Source: JAKZRT01 sp965247915
GTDB lineage: Bacteria > Pseudomonadota > Alphaproteobacteria > Rhodobacterales > Rhodobacteraceae
Reading direction: 5' to 3'
Length of the DNA stretch: 64,000 bases
Assembly: GCA_965247915.1 (NCBI GenBank)
Contig: OZ252048.1
Span: 3,658,001 to 3,722,000 of the forward strand
Part shown: piece by piece, positions 18,100 through 27,183 of the stretch
How the letters are laid out: each line of letters opens with the position of its first letter
Numbering within the stretch: the first letter of the stretch is position 1
Made by a program: the position numbers and the translations under genes
The notes under the pieces: generated by a model
The model's database searches: none
What the model was told of the DNA's origin: nothing
Seen by the model: only the letters and a program-made list of their open reading frames with translations

Positions 18100-19002
18100 T
18101 TAACCCGTCAATGGCGCTAGGGTGCCGGGATCAATAAATTCCGACTTTGCAATGCCTTGCAGGAAAAGAAGCGCCGTCAGATCACCGTGGTTGATACGCA
18201 GGTCGCACTGACCGGCCACCGCAGGTTTCGCGTGCAAAGCCACACCAGCCCCGGCGCGGCCCAGCATCCCCAAGTCGTTGGCCCCGTCACCGACCGCCAT
18301 CACCTGATCGTCGCTCAGCCCCAGCCGCGCGGCAAGCTCGTCCAGGGCTTCGACTTTGGCGGCATTGCCCAATATCGGGCCAGCCACGCGACCGGTCAGG
18401 TGGCCGTTTTCGATCTCCAGCACATTCGACCGATGCTCGTCGAACCCAAGTACCCTTGCCACCGGCCCGGTGAAGGCGGTGAACCCGCCGGACACCAGCG
18501 CTGTGTAGGTGCCGCGCGCCTTCATTGTGGCCAGCGCCACCGGGCCCCCCTGGGCCAGCGTGATGTGATGCGCCAGCACGGTCGCAATCGCGGTCTCGGG
18601 CAGGCCCGCCAACAGCGCCAGGCGCGATTTTACCGCCTCGACGAAATCAATCTCGCCGTTCATGGCGCGCGCGGTAACGGCGCGCACGTCATCGCCCGCG
18701 CCCGCAACCTCGGCCAGTTCGTCGATGCATTCCTGACCGATCATAGTGCTGTCCATATCGGCGATCAGCAGGCGTTTTTCGCGGCCCGTCGCGGGCTGCA
18801 GGCACAGATCGACGCCAAAACCCTGAAGTTCATCCCAGGCGGTCCAGAAATTTCCGGGCCGGACGGCCACGTCAAATTCTGCGGCCTCGTCGGGGGCCAG
18901 CCAAACCACATCACGCCCCCCCCAAGCGTTTCTCAGCGCCTCGGGCAGCGCCGGATCAAGCGCGGGGCGGGTGGGCGAGGTAAGCAGCGAGACGGTAAAC
19001 AT
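18100..19002 (-). CDS. serB: Phosphoserine phosphatase
   Basis: The start is set at ATG 19002, giving a 300-residue HAD-family enzyme. The nucleophile motif is DMDST (D82, D84), with SGGFTAF, the lysine motif and VGDGANDLGML following. About 75 N-terminal residues form the ACT-like extension usual for bacterial SerB. It performs the last step of serine synthesis and is divergent from serC-serA, so the whole pathway lies together. Confidence 0.94.
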   Translation of the reverse strand: MFTVSLLTSPTRPALDPALPEALRNAWGGRDVVWLAPDEAAEFDVAVRPGNFWTAWDELQGFGVDLCLQPATGREKRLLIADMDSTMIGQECIDELAEVAGAGDDVRAVTARAMNGEIDFVEAVKSRLALLAGLPETAIATVLAHHITLAQGGPVALATMKARGTYTALVSGGFTAFTGPVARVLGFDEHRSNVLEIENGHLTGRVAGPILGNAAKVEALDELAARLGLSDDQVMAVGDGANDLGMLGRAGAGVALHAKPAVAGQCDLRINHGDLTALLFLQGIAKSEFIDPGTLAPLTG

Positions 19003-19130
19003 GCGCGCCGTCCTATGCCGCCGATGGGCCGTGTTCAAGCGCCGCCAGAACGCCGGTCGCTTATCGCCGGCGTTATGCCGCTTTGCAGCATTTTTGCCTT
19101 GTGCCCCGGCGGCCCTGCCCTTAAAGCGGT

Positions 19131-19183
19131 CAGCGGGACACCCCTCCCCAACGAGGGGCGCATATCTGTGAGGGTATCCATCG
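19131..19183 (+). promoter_or_regulatory. Candidate serC leader RNA motif
   Basis: The bases just before the serC start hold a hairpin with stem CCCCTC (19141-19146) / GAGGGG (19153-19158). It is followed by ATATCTGTGAGGGTAT and a palindrome TCCATCGATGGA that includes the start codon. A structured serC RNA motif is known upstream of serC-serA in alphaproteobacteria, and position and context fit. I cannot check the consensus here, so this is a candidate. Confidence 0.45.
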
Positions 19184-20329
19184 ATGGACCATGCAAAACC
19201 GGCGACGCGGCCGGCAAATCCGCGTTTTTCGTCTGGCCCTTGCGCCAAATACCCCACTTTTTCGCTTGAAAATCTAGGTGATGCACCGCTCGGTCGGTCG
19301 CATCGCGCCACTGTCGGCAAGGATCGCCTGAAAGCCGCAATCGACGGCACGCACGAGATCCTTGGCATCCCCGACGGCTATCGCATCGGGATCGTGCCGG
19401 CCTCGGACACCGGGGCGGTGGAAATGGCGCTGTGGAACTTGCTGGGTGCGCGCCCGGTAGAAATGGCTGCCTGGGAAAGCTTTGGGGCGGGCTGGATCGC
19501 GGATGTGATCGAGCAACTGCAGATCGAAGCGACGGTTCACACCGCTGACTATGGCCAGATCGTCGAAATGGCGGCTTTGTACTATGACAGGGATGTCGTT
19601 TTCACCTGGAACGGCACCACCAGCGGCGTGCGTGTGCCATCGGGCGACGTGATCCCGGCAGACCGTCAGGGGCTGACGATCTGCGATGCCACTTCGGCCG
19701 CGTTTGCGATGGACCTGCCGTGGGACAAGCTGGATTCGACCACGTTTTCCTGGCAGAAGGTGCTGGGCGGTGAAGCCGCGCATGGCATGCTGATCCTGAG
19801 CCCGCGCGCGGTGGAACGGCTGGAAAGTTACACGCCGCCCTGGCCGCTGCCGAAAATATTTCGTCTGACAAAGGGCGGCAAGCTGATCGACGGCATCTTT
19901 GAGGGCGTCACGATCAACACGCCGTCGATGCTGGCGGTCGAAGATTACCTGATGGCGCTGGATTGGGCGCGGTCGGTTGGCGGGCTGGGCGGGCTGATAG
20001 CGCGGGCCGAGGCCAATGCCGCCGCCGTGGCCGATTTCGTGGCCACGCGGGACTGGATCGCCAACCTGGCACGCGACCCCGCCACCGCCTCGACCACCAG
20101 CGTTTGCCTGAAGTTCACCGACCCGCGCATAACCGACAGCGCAGCCTTTGCCACGAACGTGGCCAAGCGGCTGGAGGCCGAAGGCGCCGCCCTGGACGTC
20201 GGCGCCTATCGCGACGCCCCGCCGGGGCTGCGCATCTGGTGCGGATCGACGGTCGAGATCAGCGATATTGAGGCGATGCTGCCCTGGCTCGATTGGGCGT
20301 ATCGTTCCGAGATCGCCGCGCTTTCTTAA
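19184..20329 (+). CDS. serC: Phosphoserine aminotransferase
   Basis: The 381-residue PLP enzyme is of the alphaproteobacterial SerC subtype, with RFSSGPCAKYP near the start and the lysine K192 in TTFSWQKVLGGE. It makes O-phosphoserine from 3-phosphohydroxypyruvate and glutamate. It is followed after 90 bases by serA and preceded by the candidate serC leader. Confidence 0.95.
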   Translation: MDHAKPATRPANPRFSSGPCAKYPTFSLENLGDAPLGRSHRATVGKDRLKAAIDGTHEILGIPDGYRIGIVPASDTGAVEMALWNLLGARPVEMAAWESFGAGWIADVIEQLQIEATVHTADYGQIVEMAALYYDRDVVFTWNGTTSGVRVPSGDVIPADRQGLTICDATSAAFAMDLPWDKLDSTTFSWQKVLGGEAAHGMLILSPRAVERLESYTPPWPLPKIFRLTKGGKLIDGIFEGVTINTPSMLAVEDYLMALDWARSVGGLGGLIARAEANAAAVADFVATRDWIANLARDPATASTTSVCLKFTDPRITDSAAFATNVAKRLEAEGAALDVGAYRDAPPGLRIWCGSTVEISDIEAMLPWLDWAYRSEIAALS

Positions 20330-20371
20330 CCGCGTCCCGAGCTCGACCCAGGACCTCCCTTTCCGCAAGAG

Positions 20372-20392
20372 GCCCCGGATCAGGTCCGGGGC
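20372..20392. repeat. Palindrome between serC and serA
   Basis: An 8-bp perfect stem GCCCCGGA / TCCGGGGC surrounds a 5-base loop. It lacks a T-run. The sequence resembles the common dispersed palindromes of GC-rich alphaproteobacteria and could stabilise the serC end or reduce readthrough into serA. Confidence 0.45.
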
Positions 20393-20419
20393 GTGACTGA
20401 AAAATAAAGGACCAATCCG

Positions 20420-22015
20420 ATGGCCCCCAAAGTTCTCGTCTCCGACAAACTCTCTGAAACCGCCGTCGAGATCTTTCGCGACCGCGCCATCGAGGTCGAT
20501 TTTCGCCCCGACCTGGGCAAGGACAAGGACGCGCTTCTTGCCGCGATCCCCAAATACGACGGTCTGGCGATCAGGTCGGCGACTAAGGTTACCGAAAAAC
20601 TGCTTGGCGCGGCGGCCAACCTGAAGGTTGTCGGCCGGGCCGGGATCGGGGTCGATAACGTCGAAATTCCCGCCGCCTCGAAGAAAGGCGTGATCGTCAT
20701 GAACACGCCTTTTGGCAACTCGATCACCACCGCCGAACATACGATCAGCATGATGATGGCCGTGGCGCGGCAGATCCCAGCGGCCAATACGTCGACGCAG
20801 GCCGGCAAATGGGAAAAATCGCGCTTCATGGGGGTCGAGCTGACCGGCAAGACCCTGGGCGTGATCGGCGCCGGCAACATCGGCGCGATCGTCTGCGACC
20901 GGGCGTTGGGGCTGAAGATGAAGGTTCTGGCCTATGATCCGTTTCTGTCGGTCGACCGGGCCAAACAATTGGGGGTCACCAAGGTCGAACTTGACGAGCT
21001 TTTGGACCGCGCCGATTTCATCACCCTGCATGTCCCCCTGACCGACAAGACGCGGGGCATCCTTTCCGCCGCCGCCATCGCCAAGTGCAAACCCGGCGTG
21101 CGCATTATCAACTGTGCCCGGGGCGGTCTGATCGACGAAGCGGCGCTGGCCGCGGCGCTGAAGACGGGCCATGTGGCCGGCGCGGCGCTGGACGTGTTCG
21201 AAAAGGAACCGGCTACCGAAAACCCGCTTTTTGGCCTCGACAATGTGGTGGCGACCCCGCATCTGGGCGCCTCGACCACCGAAGCGCAGGAAAACGTGGC
21301 GCTGCAGGTGGCCCAGCAAATGTCCGACTTCCTGCTGACCGGCGCGGTGTCGAACGCGCTGAACATGCCGTCGGTCACCGCCGAAGAAGCGGTGGTCATG
21401 GCACCGTGGCTGAGGCTGGCCGATCATCTGGGCGCATTTGCGGGGCAAATGACCAATGAGCCGATCAAGGCGATCAACCTGCTGTACGACGGCGCCGTGG
21501 CCGATATGAACCTGGCCGCCCTTGGTTGTTCGGCTATTGCCGGCATCATGAAAGCTACCAATCCGGACGTGAACATGGTCTCGGCCCCGGTGATCGCCGA
21601 GGACCGGGGGATCAGGATCAGCCGCACGACGCAGAGCAAAAGCGGCGTGTTTGACGCCTATGTCAAGCTGACCGTGGTGACCGAGCGGCGCGAGAGGGCC
21701 ATTGCGGGCACTGTGTTTTCCGATGGCAAGCCGCGGTTCATCCAGATCAAGGGCATCAACATCGACGCCGAGATCGGGGCGCATATGCTTTACACCACCA
21801 ACAAGGACGTGCCGGGCATCATCGGCGCTTTGGGGTCCACACTGGGCGCGAACGACGTGAATATCGCCAATTTTACCCTTGGGCGCACCAAGGCAGGCGG
21901 CGATGCAATCGCGCTTCTATATGTCGATGACGTGATCCCCGGGCCGGTGCTCGACAAGCTCTGCGCGACCGGTCTATTTCAGACCGTAGCCCCGCTTGAA
22001 TTTGATGTGACCTAA
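20420..22015 (+). CDS. serA: D-3-phosphoglycerate dehydrogenase
   Basis: The 531-residue long-form SerA has a Rossmann motif GVIGAGNIGA near residue 149. The catalytic arginine and glutamate regions follow, and the histidine is in VATPHLGASTTEA. An intervening domain from about residue 320 leads to a C-terminal ACT domain from about residue 455 (TNKDVPGIIGALG). It commits 3-phosphoglycerate to serine synthesis, and the ACT domain usually mediates serine control. AAAGGA precedes the ATG. Confidence 0.96.
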   Translation: MAPKVLVSDKLSETAVEIFRDRAIEVDFRPDLGKDKDALLAAIPKYDGLAIRSATKVTEKLLGAAANLKVVGRAGIGVDNVEIPAASKKGVIVMNTPFGNSITTAEHTISMMMAVARQIPAANTSTQAGKWEKSRFMGVELTGKTLGVIGAGNIGAIVCDRALGLKMKVLAYDPFLSVDRAKQLGVTKVELDELLDRADFITLHVPLTDKTRGILSAAAIAKCKPGVRIINCARGGLIDEAALAAALKTGHVAGAALDVFEKEPATENPLFGLDNVVATPHLGASTTEAQENVALQVAQQMSDFLLTGAVSNALNMPSVTAEEAVVMAPWLRLADHLGAFAGQMTNEPIKAINLLYDGAVADMNLAALGCSAIAGIMKATNPDVNMVSAPVIAEDRGIRISRTTQSKSGVFDAYVKLTVVTERRERAIAGTVFSDGKPRFIQIKGINIDAEIGAHMLYTTNKDVPGIIGALGSTLGANDVNIANFTLGRTKAGGDAIALLYVDDVIPGPVLDKLCATGLFQTVAPLEFDVT

Positions 22016-22033
22016 GCGCGAAAAAGGATTGCG

Positions 22034-22762
22034 ATGACCGTCTATGCCATCGGTGACATCCACGGGCAGCTCGACATGCTGCGCGCCGCCCACGACCGCA
22101 TCGCCACCGATAAGGCGCGCGAGGGGACGGCAGATGCCACGGTTGTGCATATCGGTGATTTCGTCGACCGGGGGCCGGATGCCAGGGGCACGCTGGAGCG
22201 GCTGATTTCGGCCAGCGCTGATGGAGCGCCTTTCGTGTTCATCCGCGGCAACCATGACCGGCTGATGGAGGCCTTTCTTGACCCGCAAGCCTTTGCCGGC
22301 ACGATCCATGCCAAATTCAACTGGCTTGCAGATAATCTGGGCGGGGCGCTGACCCTGGCGTCCTACGGTGTGGCGACCGGTCCGCTGACCCGGCGGGAAA
22401 TTCTGCGGGCCGCGGCGCTTGGGGCGATTCCTGAAAATCACCGCGCGTTTCTGGCGGGTCTGATCCCGTACCACCGGGAAAACGAGCTGTGTTTTGTGCA
22501 TGCCGGCATCCGGCCCGGTGTGCCGCTGGACCGACAGACCGAGGCCGATCTGACCTGGATCCGCAGCGACTTTCTGGATGATCCCCGCGATCACGGGCCG
22601 CTGATCGTTCACGGCCATACGCCGGTGCGCCGGATCGAGCATATGGGGAACCGGGTGAACATCGACACCGGCGCCGGATTTGGCCGCCCTTTGAGCGCCG
22701 TGGCCATCGAGGGGCGACGGGTTTTCGAGCTGACCGAGGCGGGCCGCGTGGCGGTGACCTGA
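22034..22762 (+). CDS. Metallophosphoesterase, PPP-type serine/threonine phosphatase
   Basis: The 242-residue protein has the three phosphoesterase metal motifs GDIHG, GDFVDRGPD and GNHD, plus HGHTP near residue 193, as in bacterial PrpA/ApaH-like phosphatases. It begins 18 bases after serA with its own AAAGGA and is probably cotranscribed. Substrates may be phosphoproteins or dinucleotides and cannot be told apart here. Confidence 0.87.
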   Translation: MTVYAIGDIHGQLDMLRAAHDRIATDKAREGTADATVVHIGDFVDRGPDARGTLERLISASADGAPFVFIRGNHDRLMEAFLDPQAFAGTIHAKFNWLADNLGGALTLASYGVATGPLTRREILRAAALGAIPENHRAFLAGLIPYHRENELCFVHAGIRPGVPLDRQTEADLTWIRSDFLDDPRDHGPLIVHGHTPVRRIEHMGNRVNIDTGAGFGRPLSAVAIEGRRVFELTEAGRVAVT

Positions 22763-22773
22763 GCAGGGATGGG

Positions 22774-22850
22774 TTGCGCCGCGTTCCGCGTCGCCACGCG
22801 AGGGGCGCTGCCCCCGCACACCCCGTTGTATTTTTCGAAAAATGATAATG
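22774..22850 (+). repeat. Dispersed intergenic repeat, copy A
   Basis: The head reads TTGCGCCGCGTTCCGCGTCG, continues with GAGGGGCGCTGCCCC, and ends in the tail GTATTTTTCGAAAAATGATA. The head recurs at 36914-36970 (tail displaced by an IS) and in inverse orientation at 42185-42306. The GGGGCGCTGCCCC part is self-complementary, so the element can fold as a hairpin. Confidence 0.7.
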
Positions 22851-22880
22851 GAGACTTGCTTCCAGATGAAGTCGTCGGCG

Positions 22881-23087
22881 TCAGTCGTCTTTCAACCGGC
22901 CAAGCCCGCGCGCACTGATCCAGGCGCTGGCGATCAGGAACACCATCGCAAGCGCCACCAGCTGGGCATATTGCGTCTCACTCGGCAGGCCCCTCAGAGC
23001 CACGGCCACGACCAGCAGAACCAGTCCGGTAATTGAAACGGTCAGGCGGAATTTCATGTCGCCGCGGGTGGGACCGAAATAGGTCAA
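22881..23087 (-). CDS. Small membrane protein, 68 residues
   Basis: A TTG start at 23087 is supported by AAGGAGG six bases upstream. An in-frame ATG lies at 23057. Two predicted membrane helices (about residues 13-31 and 39-57) are followed by a basic tail ARGLGRLKDD. The gene stands alone between a repeat and tdh. Function unknown. Confidence 0.65.
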   Translation of the reverse strand: MTYFGPTRGDMKFRLTVSITGLVLLVVAVALRGLPSETQYAQLVALAMVFLIASAWISARGLGRLKDD

Positions 23088-23230
23088 AACGAGCCTCCTT
23101 CAGGTTGCCGCGTCATCACCCCGTTTTACCGCCTGCATAGATCAGACGGCCTGGGTTCAATCTATCATCGCCCAAACATGGTTAAAGAAGTATTTCGCCC
23201 CGAGCGGGATTTGGCGGAATTTCGCGGGTC

Positions 23231-24268
23231 TCAGGCCCAGTTCAGCACAACTTTGCCGCAGGCCCCGGCGCGCATAACCTTAAATCCTAGGGCAAAATCA
23301 GCGACATCGAACTGGTGGGTGATGACCCGGGCAACATCCAGACCGTTTTCGAGCATCGCGATCATCTTGTACCAGGTTTCGAATATCTCGCGCCCATAAA
23401 CACCCTTGATGGTGATCGCCTTGAAAACGATCCGGCTCCAGTCGACCGGGCTTTTGCCGGGCGGGATGCCCAAAAGCGCGATCTTTCCGCCCATCACCAT
23501 GGCCTCGACCATCGCATCGAGCGCCGCCTGGCTGCCCGACATTTCAAGGCCCACGTCAAACCCCTGGGCGAGACCCAGCCGCGCGATCACCGCATTCAGG
23601 TCTTCCTCAGCCGGATTTACCGGCACCACATCGGCGACCTGCGCGGCAAGGTCCAGACGGTCCTGAATCAGGTCGGTTATTACGACATTCCGGGCACCCG
23701 CGTGGCGGGCAACAGCCGCGGCCATGATCCCGATCGGTCCGGCGCCGGTGACCAGCACATCCTCGCCGATCAGATCGAAACTCAACGCCGTGTGAACGGC
23801 GTTGCCAAGCGGGTCGAGGATCGCGCCGATCTCGTCGCCGATGCTGTCAGGAAGGGGCACGACGTTGAAGGCCGGCAGGGCCAGGAATTCGGCGAATGCG
23901 CCTTGTTCGTGCACGCCGATACCGCGGGTTTCCGGATCCAGGTGAAACTTGCCCGCCCGGCTTTGGCGCGACTGATGGCCGATCAGGTGGCCCTCGCCCG
24001 AACAGCGTTGTCCGACCGCCAGATCAGTGACATTGCGGCCCAGCTCGACGATCTCGCCGGCAAATTCGTGGCCGGTGATCAGCGGCACCGGCACGGTGCG
24101 CGCGGCCCAGTCGTCCCAGTTCCAGATGTGGATGTCAGTGCCGCAGATGCCGGTCTTCCTGATCTTTATCAGCACCTCGTCCGGCCCGATCCCGGGCACT
24201 GGTGCCTGGGTCATCCACAGGCCCGGCTCGGGCTTTGACTTTTCCAGAGCGCGCATGGTGTTTGGCAT
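23231..24268 (-). CDS. tdh: L-threonine 3-dehydrogenase
   Basis: The 345-residue medium-chain dehydrogenase has the catalytic-zinc motifs GICGTDIHIW and GHEFAGEI and the NAD site VTGAGPIGIMAA near residue 170. It oxidises threonine to 2-amino-3-ketobutyrate for Kbl. The lobe that carries four structural-zinc cysteines in the E. coli enzyme reads GHLIGHQSRQSRAGKF here, so that zinc is probably absent. It overlaps the kbl stop by one base (TGATG), forming a kbl-tdh operon. Confidence 0.93.
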   Translation of the reverse strand: MPNTMRALEKSKPEPGLWMTQAPVPGIGPDEVLIKIRKTGICGTDIHIWNWDDWAARTVPVPLITGHEFAGEIVELGRNVTDLAVGQRCSGEGHLIGHQSRQSRAGKFHLDPETRGIGVHEQGAFAEFLALPAFNVVPLPDSIGDEIGAILDPLGNAVHTALSFDLIGEDVLVTGAGPIGIMAAAVARHAGARNVVITDLIQDRLDLAAQVADVVPVNPAEEDLNAVIARLGLAQGFDVGLEMSGSQAALDAMVEAMVMGGKIALLGIPPGKSPVDWSRIVFKAITIKGVYGREIFETWYKMIAMLENGLDVARVITHQFDVADFALGFKVMRAGACGKVVLNWA

Positions 24269-25467
24269 CAGATCACTCCGGTATCGCGGCCTGCCCGGGC
24301 GAAAGCCGATAGGGCGAAGTCAAGGCCTTCGCGGGTCAGGCCTGCGCTCATCTGGGTGCGAATGCGGGCCTGACCGCGCGGCACCACGGGGAAGAAAAAG
24401 CCCGAAACGTAGACGCCCAGCTCAAAAAGCCGTGCCGCCATCGCCTGGGCCAGATGTGCCTCGCCCAGCATCACCGGAATGATCGGGTGTTCGCCGGGCA
24501 AGAGCGTGAACCCAAGATCTTCCAGACCGGCGCGCCAGTGTGCGGCATTGTCGAAAAGCCGCGCGCGCAGATCGTCGCCTGCCTCGGCCAGATCGATCGC
24601 CACCAGCGAGGCAGCGACCACAGATGGCGGCAAAGCGTTGGAAAAAAGATAAGGCCGCGCGCGTTGCCTCAAGAGGTCGATGACCGGCTGCGGCCCGGCG
24701 ACATAGCCGCCGATGGCCCCGCCAAGCGCCTTGCCAAGCGTGCCGGTCAGTATATCGGCGCGCACCCCAAAATGGGCGGGCGTGCCTGCGCCCTTAGGCC
24801 CCATGAACCCGGTGGCGTGGCAATCGTCGACCATCAGGATGGCATCATATCGGTCGGCCAGCGCGCGCATCTCGGGCAGGCGGGCCAGGTACCCGTCCAT
24901 CGAAAAGACCCCGTCGGTAGCGATCATGATGTGCCGCGCGCCGTCCGCGCGGGCTGCTTTTAGCTGCGTCTCGAGGTCGTCCATGTCAGAATTTGCAAAC
25001 CTGTACCGCCGGGCTTTGCAAAGCCGGATACCGTCGATGATCGACGCATGGTTCAGCGCGTCCGAGATGATCGCATCATCGGGGCCCAGAAGCGGCTCGA
25101 ACAGCCCGCCGTTGGCGTCGAAACAGGCCGCGAACAGAATCGCGTCGTCCGTGCCCAGCCATTCGGCCAACCGCGATTCCAGGCGGCGATGCAGCTCGGA
25201 CGTGCCGCAGATGAACCGGACGCTTGCCATGCCGTATCCGGCCTCGTCCATGGCGGCTTTGGCGGCGGCAATCAGTGCCGGGTGATCGGCAAGACCCAGA
25301 TAATTGTTTGCGCAAAGGTTCACGATGCCTGTCCGCCGGGCACCCTCGACCGATACATCAATGCGACCCGCCTGGGCCGAGACCAGTGGTCGTTCGTGTT
25401 TCATCAGCCCGTCGGCCTCGATCGCGGCAAGGGTTTCGGTTATCTGGGTCAGAAAGGCATCTGGCAT
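24268..25467 (-). CDS. kbl: Glycine C-acetyltransferase (2-amino-3-ketobutyrate CoA ligase)
   Basis: Starting at ATG 25467 the product has 399 residues, the normal size for Kbl. It has NNYLGLADHP near the start, DDCHATGFMG with the PLP-binding aspartate, and the lysine in TGTLGKALGGAIGG. It converts 2-amino-3-ketobutyrate and CoA to glycine and acetyl-CoA. It is first in kbl-tdh and divergent from the thiolase. Confidence 0.94.
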   Translation of the reverse strand: MPDAFLTQITETLAAIEADGLMKHERPLVSAQAGRIDVSVEGARRTGIVNLCANNYLGLADHPALIAAAKAAMDEAGYGMASVRFICGTSELHRRLESRLAEWLGTDDAILFAACFDANGGLFEPLLGPDDAIISDALNHASIIDGIRLCKARRYRFANSDMDDLETQLKAARADGARHIMIATDGVFSMDGYLARLPEMRALADRYDAILMVDDCHATGFMGPKGAGTPAHFGVRADILTGTLGKALGGAIGGYVAGPQPVIDLLRQRARPYLFSNALPPSVVAASLVAIDLAEAGDDLRARLFDNAAHWRAGLEDLGFTLLPGEHPIIPVMLGEAHLAQAMAARLFELGVYVSGFFFPVVPRGQARIRTQMSAGLTREGLDFALSAFARAGRDTGVI

Positions 25468-25675
25468 CGGTGCATCCGGTGATTTGCGATGGCGCGGTCC
25501 TATCATCTGGGCCCGGCCCGTGTTACACTGAAATGCACCCCGTCGATCATCTTCTCGGCCATAATATTCCCGGGATCGCAAGCGACATTGCCCCTCGTTC
25601 GCCCCGGCGTTTACATTATGCTGCGATGCGGCATAGATTGGCGCAACCACAGTTTTCGGCACAGGGACGCATTCA

Positions 25676-26851
25676 ATGACCGATATTGTAATCCTCGACG
25701 GCGCGCGCACCGCGATCGGCACATTCGGCGGATCGCTGGCCGCGACCAGCGCCATCGAAATTGGCAGCATCGTCGCAAAGGCCGCTTTGGAACGGGCGGG
25801 CGTGGAACCCGGCCAGATCGGTCATGTGGTCTACGGCCATGTCATCAACACCGAACCCGGCGACATGTACCTCAGCCGCCGCGCCGCGATGGCCGCGGGC
25901 ATTCCCGAGACCACACCGGCGATGAACGTCAACCGCTTGTGCGGATCGGGGGCACAGGCGATTGTGTCGGTCGCGCAATCGTTGATGCTGGGCGACGCCG
26001 ATTTTGGCCTAGCCGGCGGGTCCGAGACCATGAGCCGGTCGCCCCACATCATCTCGTCCGCGCGGTTCGGCCAGAAGATGGGCGATGTCACTGCCCAGGA
26101 TATGATGCTGGGCGCGCTGACCTGTCCGTTCGGCACCGGGCACATGGGGGTCACGGCCGAAAACGTGGCGGCCGAACATCAGATCAGCCGCGAAGATCAG
26201 GACGCATTCGCGCTCGAATCCCAAACCCGAGCGGCACGCGCTCAGGCCGCGGGGCAATTTGACAGCCAGATCGTTCCGGTCGAGGTGCGGGTGCGCCGCG
26301 ACACGGTCGAGTTCAAGACCGACGAGCATCCCAAAGAGACAACGGCCGAGGTGCTGGCCGGTCTCCGGCCCGCCTTTCAGAAGGACGGCACCGTGACCGC
26401 CGGAAACGCCAGCGGGATCAACGATGGTGCGGCGGCGATAGTGCTGGCCCGCGCCGAGGCGGCCGAGGCTGCCGGGCTTAAACCGATGGCGCGCATCCAG
26501 GGCTATGCCCACGCCGGTGTTCGCCCCGATGTGATGGGCATCGGTCCGATCCCGGCGGTGCAAACGCTGTTGGAAAAGACCGGGCTTGGCGTCGACGATT
26601 TCGACGTGATCGAATCGAACGAGGCCTTTGCCGCGCAGGCGCTGGCGGTCTCAAACGGGCTGGGCTTTGACAGCGCCAAAGTGAACCCGAACGGCGGCGC
26701 CATTGCCCTGGGCCATCCGGTCGGCGCGACCGGGGCGATAATCACCATCAAGGCGCTTTACGAGCTCAAACGCACCGGCGGTAAAAATGGCCTGGTGACC
26801 ATGTGCATCGGCGGCGGACAGGGCATCGCGATAGCCATCGAGATGCTCTGA
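25676..26851 (+). CDS. Acetyl-CoA C-acyltransferase (thiolase)
   Basis: The 391-residue thiolase has the acylated cysteine C89 in NRLCGSGAQAI, the NPNGGAIALGHPVGATG histidine motif, and the second cysteine in CIGGGQGIA. It may act in acetoacetyl-CoA formation or beta-oxidation. Without neighbours such as phaB or fadB the direction is uncertain. The upstream 208 bases are shared with divergent kbl. Confidence 0.9.
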   Translation: MTDIVILDGARTAIGTFGGSLAATSAIEIGSIVAKAALERAGVEPGQIGHVVYGHVINTEPGDMYLSRRAAMAAGIPETTPAMNVNRLCGSGAQAIVSVAQSLMLGDADFGLAGGSETMSRSPHIISSARFGQKMGDVTAQDMMLGALTCPFGTGHMGVTAENVAAEHQISREDQDAFALESQTRAARAQAAGQFDSQIVPVEVRVRRDTVEFKTDEHPKETTAEVLAGLRPAFQKDGTVTAGNASGINDGAAAIVLARAEAAEAAGLKPMARIQGYAHAGVRPDVMGIGPIPAVQTLLEKTGLGVDDFDVIESNEAFAAQALAVSNGLGFDSAKVNPNGGAIALGHPVGATGAIITIKALYELKRTGGKNGLVTMCIGGGQGIAIAIEML

Positions 26852-26999
26852 CTTCGGCATGAAAACAATGCGTTAATCCCGCGCCGGGTTAAGCGGAAGT
26901 TCATACTAGCAAGGCAGTTTCCACCACGAAGGATTGGTAAAGACTGCCCCCATGGGTAAAGAAGTAAGGGCGATTATATACTTGACACAGGGCACCCCA

Positions 27000-27161
27000 T
27001 TATCTAGTGTCTGTTTTATCAACCTTTAAGGCGCGTTCGGGGGGCCGTTTGGTCACTATCTCACGACGTAGCCGGTCGATCACCTTCTTTGGGAATAGCC
27101 GACGAATGGCTTGATCCGAGGGGAGTTCGGTCAATCTAGGTTTCTGTTTCTTCTGAGACAT
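27000..27161 (-). CDS. 53-residue basic protein divergent from the IS1595-type transposase
   Basis: The small frame starts MSQKKQKPRLTELPSDQAI and is strongly basic (RRLFPKKVIDRLRREI and a lysine-rich tail), which suggests nucleic-acid binding or an IS-associated accessory product. Its ATG overlaps the furthest upstream possible transposase ATG on the other strand by two bases. No Shine-Dalgarno is evident. It may be an IS passenger gene. Function unknown. Confidence 0.45.
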   Translation of the reverse strand: MSQKKQKPRLTELPSDQAIRRLFPKKVIDRLRREIVTKRPPERALKVDKTDTR

Positions 27162-27183
27162 GGAGTGCACCGTGACACAAGCA

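Noticed and set aside
19274..21784. An 836-codon open frame opposite serC and serA
   Set aside because: It is a by-product of high GC content. The opposite strand encodes two complete, well-conserved enzymes, and the frame has no recognisable domain.
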